DNA of 8,970 nt, taken from NCBI GenBank assembly GCA_022562375.1, contig JADFPK010000020.1, forward strand, positions 1 through 8,970, read 5' to 3'. This DNA is from Pseudomonadota bacterium. GTDB taxonomy: Bacteria > Pseudomonadota > Alphaproteobacteria > SMXQ01. Under the pieces are notes generated by a model. That model did no database searches. It was not told the DNA's origin and worked only from the letters and a program-made list of their open reading frames with translations. The translations under genes and the position numbers were made by a program. Below are positions 1-6,154 of this stretch, piece after piece (the first letter of the stretch is position 1; each line of letters starts with the position of its first letter).

Positions 1-1404
1 GTCGGCCAGCGCCACGGCGATGCTGACGGGCGCCGACGGGCAGGCGTCGTTCGGCCCCTGCGGCGAATAGTGCTCGGCGATGGCGGCGGCGATTTCGGGT
101 TTCTCGCCGTCATTGATCGCGTAGTAGCGGCCCATGACGCCCTGCAACTCCGGAAACTCGGCGACCATGCCGGTGGACAGGTCGGCCTTGGCCAACCGCG
201 CCGCCCGCTTGGCCTCATCGGCATCGGCGCCGCAGTATTCCGCCACCGCGCCGGCCAATTCCTCGACCCGCCGGACCTTGTCGTGGACGGAGCCCAACTT
301 GGCATGGAACACCCGGTCCTTGAGCGCGCCGGCCCGCGACTCCAGCGTCTCTTTCCGGTCCTGGTCCCAGAAGAACTTGGCATCCGACAGCCTGGCCTTG
401 AGCACCCGTTCGTTGCCGGCGACGATGGCCTTGCCACCGTCCGAAGCCTCGGTGTTGGCGACGACGATAAACTTGGGCGCCAGCTTGCCATTGGCGTCGG
501 TCAACGCGAAGTATTTCTGATGGTGACGCATGGACGTGGTCAACACCTCGTCCGGCAAGTCCATAAAGGCCGTTTCGATGGAACCCATCAACGCCACCGG
601 CCATTCGACCAACCCCGCGACCTCGGCCAGCAGGCCGGGATCGTCCTTCAGCGTCAGTTTTGCTTTCTCGGCCAGCTTTTGCGCCTGTTTTTCGATGACG
701 GCGGCGCGATCGGCCGAGTCCAACAGGACATGGGCCTTTTTGAGCTTGGCTCTGTAATCGGCGAAGTCTTTGACCTCGAAGGATTGGGGGCTGAGGAAGC
801 GGTGACCACAAGTTTTGTTGTTTGCTGTTAAAGGGTTTTCCCAATCATAGAGATTGCTTTCGCTTTCACCCCAAGCACGTTTCCCATCGCGTGATTTTAA
901 GGCAATGCTAAATGGAATTACTTTGCCCTGAAATATTGCCAGCGCGTTATGTAAAGGCCGAACCCAAGGCAGATCGCACTCGGCCCACTTCATTGATTTT
1001 GGCCAAGGAAAACGGTTTAGCGTACTACCTAATATATCTTTTAAGACATATTCCGTCATTTTCCCCTTCTGCTCGACCAGGGCGAAGAGGAATTCGCCTT
1101 TCTCGGTTTCGCGCGTCTCAATCGTTGCGCCTTCCGGCAGTACGCCCTTGAAGCCGGCGACGGCTTTTTCAGGTGCGTCGGCGCGAGGGCCGCGGCGTTC
1201 CTCGGAGATATCCGGCGTGCTTTCCGGGATGCCGTCTACCACCAACGCCAACCGGCGCGGCGTGACGAAGGCGTCTGCGGTCTCAAACGCTAGCCCGGCC
1301 TTTTTCAGCCCGTCACAGACGAGGCGCTTGAGATCCTCGGCGGCGCGCGCCTGCATGCGGGCCGGGATTTCCTCGCTCAACAGTTCCAGCAGAAGCTCCG
1401 GCAT
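1..1404 (-). CDS. glyS: Glycyl-tRNA synthetase beta subunit (C-terminus cut by window edge)
   Basis: This is the beta chain of the alpha2beta2 glycyl-tRNA synthetase, which charges tRNA-Gly in the cytoplasm together with the alpha chain encoded just upstream. The frame is open for 468 codons and leaves the window without a stop; the family is usually about 690-700 aa, so roughly a third is missing. Visible family signatures are the N-terminus MPELLLELLSEEIPARMQ, TPRRLAL (residues 48-54), WVRPLH (147-152), GHRFL (200-204), SMRHHQKYF (291-299) and AKFFWDQDRK (342-351). The ATG is preceded by GAGG with 7-nt spacing. Residues about 115-225 are encoded by sequence much richer in A+T than the rest. 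By comparison with recalled E. coli GlyS, about 22 extra residues lie between the VIP motif (162-164) and GHRF. The frame stays open through this patch, so the gene looks functional. Confidence 0.96.
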   Translation of the reverse strand, partial: MPELLLELLSEEIPARMQARAAEDLKRLVCDGLKKAGLAFETADAFVTPRRLALVVDGIPESTPDISEERRGPRADAPEKAVAGFKGVLPEGATIETRETEKGEFLFALVEQKGKMTEYVLKDILGSTLNRFPWPKSMKWAECDLPWVRPLHNALAIFQGKVIPFSIALKSRDGKRAWGESESNLYDWENPLTANNKTCGHRFLSPQSFEVKDFADYRAKLKKAHVLLDSADRAAVIEKQAQKLAEKAKLTLKDDPGLLAEVAGLVEWPVALMGSIETAFMDLPDEVLTTSMRHHQKYFALTDANGKLAPKFIVVANTEASDGGKAIVAGNERVLKARLSDAKFFWDQDRKETLESRAGALKDRVFHAKLGSVHDKVRRVEELAGAVAEYCGADADEAKRAARLAKADLSTGMVAEFPELQGVMGRYYAINDGEKPEIAAAIAEHYSPQGPNDACPSAPVSIAVALAD

Positions 1405-1442
1405 GCCTAAACCTCGACGCCCAAAAATGAAGAAGGGGTTTG

Positions 1443-1631
1443 AACCACAGAGGTCACAGAGAACACAGAGAAAAGATAAGGGGATAAAGGAGATAATGGG
1501 AGATAAGGGGGTGATGGTCTCTTTCGCGCCTTCGGCGCATTTCTTGTTTTTATCTCCACATCCCCGATAATCTCCTCATCTCCTTGTTTTTTTATATTCC
1601 CTTCTCTGTGTTCTCTGTGTTCTCTGTGGTT
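1443..1631. repeat. 189-bp long inverted repeat (ACACAGAG type) between glyQ and glyS
   Basis: The outer arms are 30 bp each (1443-1472 and 1602-1631) and are complementary at 28 of 30 positions. Each arm is built from repeats of CACAGAG(AA). Inside them, purine-rich GGAGATAA-like sequence at about 1475-1515 is imperfectly complementary to pyrimidine-rich sequence at about 1550-1590. The centre is a perfect GCGCC-TTC-GGCGC hairpin (1526-1538). The whole element can therefore fold into one long cruciform or RNA hairpin. Such 'accacagaggacacagag' elements are scattered through many environmental bacterial genomes and translate into spurious NHREHREHRE peptides. It begins 8 bp after the glyQ stop and ends about 38 bp before the glyS start, so a glyQS mRNA would contain it. 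Confidence 0.9.
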
Positions 1632-1639
1632 AAATAGTA

Positions 1640-2530
1640 TCATGCAACCCCCTGAGACTTCAGCCACATCCCGCAGCAGTCCTTGGCCAGCGCCCGGATG
1701 CGGCCGATATAGGACTGGCGTTCGGTCGCCGAGATGGCGCCGCGCGCATCCAACAGGTTGAACAGATGGCTGGCCTTCAGGCACTGGTCGTAGGCCGGCA
1801 GCGCCAAGTCGGCGGCGAGGGCGCGGGCGCATTCGGCCTCGGCGTCCTTGAAGTGGGCTTTCAGCATGTCCACATCGGCGATTTCGAAATTGTATTTGGA
1901 AAATTCCTGTTCAGCCTGCAGGAAAACGTCGCCGTAGCGGACGCCGCCGTCTACTTTCGCCACCCCATTCCAATCCAGGTCGAAGACGTTGTCGACGCCC
2001 TGGATGTACATGGCGAGACGTTCCAGGCCGTAGGTCAGTTCCACCGACACCGGGTCGCAATCGAAGCCGCCGACCTGCTGGAAATAGGTGAACTGGGTGA
2101 CCTCCATGCCGTCGCACCAGACCTCCCAACCGAGGCCGGCGGCGCCCAGCGTCGGGCTTTCCCAGTCGTCCTCGACGAAGCGGATGTCGTGCCGCGACGG
2201 GTCGATACCAATCTCCCTGAGACTATCCAGGTACACCTCCTGCACGTCATCGGGGGACGGTTTCAGGATCACCTGGAACTGGTAATAGTGTTGCAAGCGG
2301 TTGGGGTTTTCGCCGTAACGCCCGTCGGTGGGCCGCCGCGACGGCTGCACGTAGGCCGCCTTCCACGGCTCCTTGCCTAGCGCGCGCAACAGCGTCGCCG
2401 GATGGAAGGTGCCGGCGCCGACCTCCATGTCATAGGGTTGCAGGATGACGCAGCCCTTGCCGGCCCAGAACGACTGCAGGTCGAGGATAAGGTCCTGGAA
2501 ACTGGGCGCCTTGGCGCGCTGTTCAGGCAT
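1640..2530 (-). CDS. glyQ: Glycyl-tRNA synthetase alpha subunit
   Basis: This is the alpha chain of the tetrameric glycyl-tRNA synthetase, a class II enzyme that forms glycyl-adenylate; it pairs with the GlyS product encoded next. The protein is 296 aa (E. coli GlyQ is 303 aa). Family hallmarks are plain: [12 protein letters not shown] (11-22), [16 protein letters not shown] (31-46), the motif-2 region [19 protein letters not shown] (62-80), [21 protein letters not shown] (118-138) and the motif-3 segment [15 protein letters not shown] (163-177). I chose the ATG at 2530 over a GTG one codon earlier because GGGA then sits 6 nt upstream. It ends with TGA. A promoter-like pair lies in the 121-bp gap upstream. 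The order glyQ-glyS is the usual one, but here a hairpin repeat separates the two genes. Confidence 0.97.
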   Translation of the reverse strand: MPEQRAKAPSFQDLILDLQSFWAGKGCVILQPYDMEVGAGTFHPATLLRALGKEPWKAAYVQPSRRPTDGRYGENPNRLQHYYQFQVILKPSPDDVQEVYLDSLREIGIDPSRHDIRFVEDDWESPTLGAAGLGWEVWCDGMEVTQFTYFQQVGGFDCDPVSVELTYGLERLAMYIQGVDNVFDLDWNGVAKVDGGVRYGDVFLQAEQEFSKYNFEIADVDMLKAHFKDAEAECARALAADLALPAYDQCLKASHLFNLLDARGAISATERQSYIGRIRALAKDCCGMWLKSQGVA

Positions 2531-2583
2531 CACGTGTCCCGAATGATCGTGCCCGGGCTTGCGAGCCGGGTCTTCGGCGGCGC

Positions 2584-2612
2584 ACAGTATCGAGCGCGTC
2601 GGAACCGGTCAA
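2584..2612 (-). promoter_or_regulatory. Probable sigma70-type promoter of glyQ(S)
   Basis: Read on the minus strand, TTGACC (2612-2607) and TACTGT (2589-2584) are separated by exactly 17 bp, a typical alphaproteobacterial housekeeping arrangement. Transcription would start near 2577, giving a leader of about 47 nt before the glyQ ATG. The leader contains a small GC-rich hairpin (CCCGGCT..AGCCCGGG). This suggests that glyQS can be expressed independently of the upstream sppA cluster. The call rests on motif match only. Confidence 0.55.
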
Positions 2613-2651
2613 GGCCGGGCGCGGCGATCGCCGGGTATCCCCGGGCCGCCG

Positions 2652-2882
2652 TCAGTAGGGGCAGTCTTCGCGCCCGCATGGCGCCGCCCCGCCGGACGAG
2701 ACGTAGGTGCCGCAGACCGCGCACTTGACCAGGGATTCGGCTTCCGCCATTCGGCTCTCGGGCTCACCCCCTTGGTCCTTGAGCGCCTTCTTCTTGCGGG
2801 CCCGGTCGAGCCGGCCCACCCATTTGAAGCCGTACCAGATCGCCAGGATGATGACGGCGGTGAGCAGGAATTTGTTGAACAT
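2652..2882 (-). CDS. Small membrane-anchored protein with Cys4 zinc-ribbon-like tail
   Basis: This 76-aa protein has one N-terminal hydrophobic helix (residues about 5-19, FLLTAVIILAIWYGF). A basic stretch (RLDRARKKKALK, 24-35) follows and should face the cytoplasm. The C-terminal tail holds four cysteines arranged CAVC (54-57) and CGREDC (69-74), consistent with a small zinc-binding knuckle. The overall plan resembles the PP0621-type small proteins (one TM helix plus Cys-rich tail), but I cannot assign a function. Codon choice and composition match the neighbours. It lies 95 bp after sppA and 121 bp before glyQ on the same strand, so it probably ends the DUF2007-sppA transcript. No convincing ribosome binding site precedes the ATG. 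Conservation of the cysteines in other genomes would settle the metal-site idea. Confidence 0.75.
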   Translation of the reverse strand: MFNKFLLTAVIILAIWYGFKWVGRLDRARKKKALKDQGGEPESRMAEAESLVKCAVCGTYVSSGGAAPCGREDCPY

Positions 2883-2977
2883 GGGGGAGTCTTAAAGGGC
2901 CGAGCGCCGAGGAGCAAGAAGTGCCGCCGCGCCAAACCCGGTCCCGGCGCCCGGCGCCGGTGGCGAAAGAGGCGCCA

Positions 2978-3883
2978 TCACAGGCCGAAGCGGCTCCACA
3001 GCGCGCGCTCCTCGATCGCGGTGATGACGCCGGCGACCAGTTCAGCGCCGGCGGCGACGCCAAGCGACGGAACGCCCGCCGGGGTCGCCTCATGCCAATG
3101 GCGGGACCCGAGGCCGGGGCCGAAACGGCGCTTGAACCAGGGTCGCCCGGGCGTGACGACCCTGAGCCTGACCTCGTCGCCGAAGCGTTCGCGCATGACG
3201 GTGCGGAGATCGCCGATGCCGTCGATGAGCCCAAGCTCGAGCGCCCGGCGCCCGGACCAGAAGGCGCCGGAAAAGAGCTCTTCCTCCGCCGCCTTGAGCT
3301 TGCCCTGGCGCCGGGCGCGCACCATCGCCTTGAAGCTCTCATGCACGTCGCCCTGGATCGCCTCGATGCGGGCGACGTCGTCCGGGTCCTCGGGCGTGAA
3401 GGGATCGAGCAGCGATTTCTTCTCGCCCGCGGTATAGACCCGCCGCTCGATGCCGAGGCGCCCGATCGCTTCCGCCAGGCCGAAACTCTTGAAGACCACC
3501 CCGACCGAACCGATGATCGACGCCTCGTCGGCGAAGATCTCGTCCCCCGCCAACGCCAGCCAGTAGCCGCCCGAACCGGCCACGTCCTCGGCGAAGGCGA
3601 AGACCGGCACCTCGTTTTCCTCCGCCAGCGCGCGGATGCGCCCGCAGATGAGCGCCGATTGCACCGCCGAGCCCCCCGGCGAATTGATGGCGAGCGCCAC
3701 CGCCTTCAGGCGCCGGAACGAAAAGGCGCGCTCGATCGCCTCCGCCAGGCCGGCAAGCGTCAGGCCCGTGCGCAACGGCCCGAGCTGGCCGATGATGCCG
3801 CTAAGGCGCAGCACCGCCACGACGGGGGGCGGGTTGCGCACCCGTTCGATCGGCACCAGGCGCCGCAACGCACCGAGTTTCAT
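2978..3883 (-). CDS. sppA: S49 family serine peptidase (SppA-like, short form)
   Basis: This is a member of the signal-peptide-peptidase A family (clan SK, ClpP-like fold), Ser/Lys-dyad proteases that degrade cleaved signal peptides or small membrane proteins. The 301-aa product is of the short, single-domain type. Visible features are the beta-strand VVAVLRLSGII (21-31), the NSPGG motif (67-71), the nucleophile Ser104 in AGSGGYWLAL, GSVGVVF (125-131) and the general-base lysine region YTAGEKKSLLDPF (150-162; Lys155 or Lys156). There is no clear N-terminal signal or TM helix, so membrane association is uncertain. The ATG at 3883 was chosen because GGGGAG sits 3 nt upstream; the frame stays open further upstream, but that part is antisense-like. 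It starts 31 bp after the methyltransferase stop, which implies cotranscription. Confidence 0.93.
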   Translation of the reverse strand: MKLGALRRLVPIERVRNPPPVVAVLRLSGIIGQLGPLRTGLTLAGLAEAIERAFSFRRLKAVALAINSPGGSAVQSALICGRIRALAEENEVPVFAFAEDVAGSGGYWLALAGDEIFADEASIIGSVGVVFKSFGLAEAIGRLGIERRVYTAGEKKSLLDPFTPEDPDDVARIEAIQGDVHESFKAMVRARRQGKLKAAEEELFSGAFWSGRRALELGLIDGIGDLRTVMRERFGDEVRLRVVTPGRPWFKRRFGPGLGSRHWHEATPAGVPSLGVAAGAELVAGVITAIEERALWSRFGL

Positions 3884-3914
3884 CCTCTCCCCTCGAGGCT
3901 GCTGGAATACCGCC

Positions 3915-4721
3915 TCACAGCTCGAGCCCCTCGCCGCGCCGCAGCACCGCTTCCGCCTGAGCGGTGAACGATCCGTCCTCTTCATGAAGGACCATGCCGG
4001 TGGCCAGGCGCATCGGCCGGAAGGCGTCGGCGACGGCGCGCACCAATACCCTCTTGGCGGGCTTACTCGAATAGCCCGGCCACAGCGGATAGACGACGAT
4101 GGAGCCGGCGCGGCCGTGAAGCTCGGCGAGGAGCGCATCGAGGCGGTCGGCGCGGTGGATCACGGTCAAGGTGCCCTTGCGCCGCACCATGGCGAGACAG
4201 AATCGGACCCAGACGCCGAGGCCGCCGGCGCCGCTTGTGGCTCCTTGCCCGCCCACCGACGCCACGCCTTCGACGTTTGCCCCGGCCCTGCCGCGATCCG
4301 GCGATGAGCTTGCCCGGCCGGCCTCGATATAGGGCGGATTGGCCATGACATGGTCGAACGATCCCGGCGCCAGGCGCATCGGCGGGCGGGTCAGATCGCC
4401 GGTCATGACATCGACCCGGCCGGTAAAGCCGTTGAGACCGATATTGTGGCTGGCGAGGCGGGCCATGTCCGGCTCAACCTCGATACCGCTCACCCGGCAG
4501 CGGGGGACGCGCCAGGCGAGGCAGAGCGACGCCGCGCCGGTGCCGGCGCCGACGTCCAGCACCCTCTCGCCGGCGATCGCGGGAACGGCGGCGGCGAGGA
4601 AGACGGGGTCGATCGCCACCCGGTAGCCTTTCCTGGGCTGGCAGAGCTTGACCCGCCCGTCGAGCAGGCCGTCCTCGGTGATCGCGGCGCCGCCAGGCCG
4701 GGCACGGGCCGGTTCAGCCAT
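3915..4721 (-). CDS. tRNA1(Val) (adenine-37-N6)-methyltransferase-like protein (COG4123/TrmN6 type)
   Basis: This is a Rossmann-fold SAM-dependent methyltransferase of the TrmN6/YfiC group, which methylates an adenine N6 in RNA; the exact substrate in this organism is inferred. The 268-aa product shows motif I VLDVGAGTGAASLCLAWR (54-71), an acidic SAM-ribose position in GIEVEP (79-84) and the adenine-N6 catalytic motif NPPY (128-131). A C-terminal half typical of the alphaproteobacterial branch follows (LTVIHRADRLD 185-195, VVYPLWP 209-215, VLHEEDGSFTAQAEAVLR 244-261). A Gly/Ala-rich stretch at about 152-169 looks like an added loop compared with homologues I recall. The ATG at 4721 was chosen because it gives the 8-bp ATGGCTGA overlap with the DUF2007 stop, suggesting translational coupling. 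sppA follows after 31 bp. Confidence 0.9.
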   Translation of the reverse strand: MAEPARARPGGAAITEDGLLDGRVKLCQPRKGYRVAIDPVFLAAAVPAIAGERVLDVGAGTGAASLCLAWRVPRCRVSGIEVEPDMARLASHNIGLNGFTGRVDVMTGDLTRPPMRLAPGSFDHVMANPPYIEAGRASSSPDRGRAGANVEGVASVGGQGATSGAGGLGVWVRFCLAMVRRKGTLTVIHRADRLDALLAELHGRAGSIVVYPLWPGYSSKPAKRVLVRAVADAFRPMRLATGMVLHEEDGSFTAQAEAVLRRGEGLEL

Positions 4722-4932
4722 GATGGCGGTGGATTTCGGCGGCGTCCAACAACCGGCAGGCGCGATCATAATGCTCGTTTACGACCATGAGGCGCCTGGG
4801 GATGGCGTTGGCGCTGCCCTCGAGTATCGACATGTGGTTGTCGAACACGAACGCCTCGATGTCCTCGTCGGCCAGAAGGGCCCTCACCCAGGAAATCAAC
4901 ACCATATCGTTGGTCCTGAGCAACTCCTTCAT
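4714..4932 (-). CDS. DUF2007 family small protein
   Basis: The 72-aa soluble protein matches the DUF2007 family (annotated as putative prokaryotic signal transducing protein, function unproven). The pattern is MKELLRTND (1-9), VLISWVRALLADEDIEAFVFD (11-31), HMSILEGSANAIPRRLMV (33-50) and a C-terminal helix with Arg/Leu repeats, giving a small ferredoxin-like alpha/beta fold. It is the first gene of the minus-strand cluster and overlaps the methyltransferase by 8 bp. Alphaproteobacterial members are typically found beside such a methyltransferase (recalled, not checked). It is divergent from ispB. The ribosome binding site is weak (GGGG), and the 58 bp between its start and the ispB -35 are AT-rich close to the ispB promoter, so the two promoters may be back to back. 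Confidence 0.88.
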   Translation of the reverse strand: MKELLRTNDMVLISWVRALLADEDIEAFVFDNHMSILEGSANAIPRRLMVVNEHYDRACRLLDAAEIHRHHG

Positions 4933-4964
4933 GGCGGGGCCCCGGCGACGGCGCGCGACATAAA

Positions 4965-4970
4965 ATAATA
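4965..4970 (-). promoter_or_regulatory. Possible -10 element of the DUF2007-sppA operon
   Basis: On the minus strand TATTAT lies in an AT-rich patch, unusual for this GC-rich window, about 32 nt before the DUF2007 ATG. I see no good -35 hexamer at 16-18 bp (best is the poor CACAAC). The position just behind the divergent ispB promoter makes a promoter here likely, but the exact element is uncertain. Confidence 0.3.
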
Positions 4971-4996
4971 AAGCATGAATTACCTATGTTGTGTAC

Positions 4997-5026
4997 TTGA
5001 CCCTCGGCAATCGCCGCTTCTATGCT
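4997..5026 (+). promoter_or_regulatory. Sigma70-type promoter of ispB
   Basis: TTGACC (4997-5002) and TATGCT (5021-5026) are separated by 18 bp. This is the best promoter match in the window. Transcription would start at about 5033, leaving a short leader of about 36 nt before the proposed TTG start at 5069. It also makes the longer frame starting at GTG 4991 implausible, since that codon would lie upstream of the transcript. Confidence 0.7.
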
Positions 5027-5068
5027 CGTGCAGTCGCATCGCCGCGTCAAGCAACATGGGAGGAGCGC

Positions 5069-6091
5069 TTGGCACTCGTCATCGATCTCCATGCCGGCCG
5101 GGACAAGGGCCGGCAGCCGTCGCTGGACCTTTTGACCGCGCTCGTCGCCGACGATCTGGCGCGGGTCAATGAGCTCGTGCTCAAGAATATGGAGAGTCAG
5201 GTGGCGCTGATCCCCGAACTCGCGGGCCACATCATCGCCGCCGGGGGCAAGCGTCTCAGGCCGATGCTGGTGCTGGCCGCGGCGCGGCTGTGCGGCTATG
5301 ACGGCGGGCGCCATATCGGCCTAGCGGCCTGTGTCGAGTTCATCCACACCGCCACCCTCCTGCATGACGACGTGGTGGATGAGAGCGACCTGAGGCGCGG
5401 GCTCGCCACCGCCAACACGGTCTGGGGGAACAAGGCGAGCGTCCTGGTGGGGGACTTCCTGTTCAGCCGTTCGTTCCAGTTGATGGTGACCGACGGCTCG
5501 ATCGACGTGCTCGCCATCCTGTCCGACGCTTCCGCCGTGATCGTCGAGGGCGAGGTCATGCAGCTGACCACGGCGAACGACACCGAGACCAGCGAGACCG
5601 CCTATCTCGAGGTCATCAAGTCGAAGACCGCGAAGCTGTTTTCCGCCGCCTGCCGGCTCGGCGCCGTGGTCGCCGAACGGCCGGCGATCGAGGAGGAGGC
5701 CCTGACCTCGTTCGGGCTCAACCTCGGCATCGCCTTCCAGCTGGTCGACGATGTGCTCGATTACTCGGCGCCCCAGGAGGTGCTCGGCAAGGCCGTGGGC
5801 GATGATTTCCGGGGCGGCAAGATCACCCTTCCCATCATCCTCGCCTTCCGCCGCGGCGACGACCGCGAGAGGGATTTCTGGCGCCACGCCCTGGAGGAGC
5901 TGGAGCAAGAGGACGGCGACCTCGAACGCGCGGTCGCCTTGTTGCACGAGCACGGCGCGCTGGCGGACACCATGGAACGCGCCCGCCATTACGCCAAGCT
6001 GGCGCGCGACGGGCTCGATATCTTCGCCGCCGGGGACGAGAAATCGGCGCTTCTCGAGGCCGTCGATTTCTCCATCGAGCGCAGCCACTAA
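5069..6091 (+). CDS. ispB: trans-polyprenyl diphosphate synthase (octaprenyl/decaprenyl type)
   Basis: This enzyme condenses isopentenyl diphosphate onto an allylic diphosphate to build the long side chain of ubiquinone; the chain length cannot be read from sequence. The 340-aa product (E. coli IspB is 323 aa) has GGKRLRPML (59-67), the first Asp-rich motif DDVVD (100-104) followed by RRG, the second Asp-rich motif DDVLD (227-231) and GDDFRGGKITLPI (244-256). I place the start at TTG 5069: GGGAGGAG lies 3 nt upstream, the next in-frame ATG (residue 41) is too deep in the fold, and the ATG at 5056 is out of frame. The upstream GTG at 4991 precedes the promoter -10. The gene is divergent from the DUF2007 operon. 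A 14-bp GC palindrome follows the stop, without a U-tract. Confidence 0.95.
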   Translation: MALVIDLHAGRDKGRQPSLDLLTALVADDLARVNELVLKNMESQVALIPELAGHIIAAGGKRLRPMLVLAAARLCGYDGGRHIGLAACVEFIHTATLLHDDVVDESDLRRGLATANTVWGNKASVLVGDFLFSRSFQLMVTDGSIDVLAILSDASAVIVEGEVMQLTTANDTETSETAYLEVIKSKTAKLFSAACRLGAVVAERPAIEEEALTSFGLNLGIAFQLVDDVLDYSAPQEVLGKAVGDDFRGGKITLPIILAFRRGDDRERDFWRHALEELEQEDGDLERAVALLHEHGALADTMERARHYAKLARDGLDIFAAGDEKSALLEAVDFSIERSH

Positions 6092-6092
6092 T

Positions 6093-6106
6093 CGACGCGC
6101 GCGTCG
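6093..6106. repeat. 14-bp perfect palindrome between convergent genes
   Basis: CGACGCGCGCGTCG starts 2 bp after the ispB stop and lies 48 bp beyond the end of the convergent glutaredoxin-DinB gene. It is self-complementary and could form a short stem in either transcript. There is no T-run on either side, so it is not a standard intrinsic terminator. Possibly it is a Rho-assisted or weak bidirectional end. Confidence 0.4.
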
Positions 6107-6154
6107 GCGTGTGACCAATCGTTCGGTAGTGGTGGAAGTTCCGGCTTGCCCCGC

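Noticed and set aside
70..831. 253-codon plus-strand open frame opposite glyS
   Set aside because: It has no family signature, low-complexity composition typical of the antisense of GC-rich genes, and the opposite strand is clearly glyS.
1443..1631. CRISPR array suggested by repeated CACAGAG units
   Set aside because: The units are only 9-10 bp, directly adjacent without spacers, and arranged as an inverted repeat.
1407..1832. Minus-strand 141-codon frame containing NHREHREHRE
   Set aside because: It is the known translation artefact of the ACACAGAG repeat fused to an out-of-frame part of glyQ; the glyQ frame is unmistakable.
5321..6118. 265-codon minus-strand frame opposite ispB
   Set aside because: It is antisense of a gene with clear Asp-rich prenyltransferase motifs; no start signal or domain is seen.
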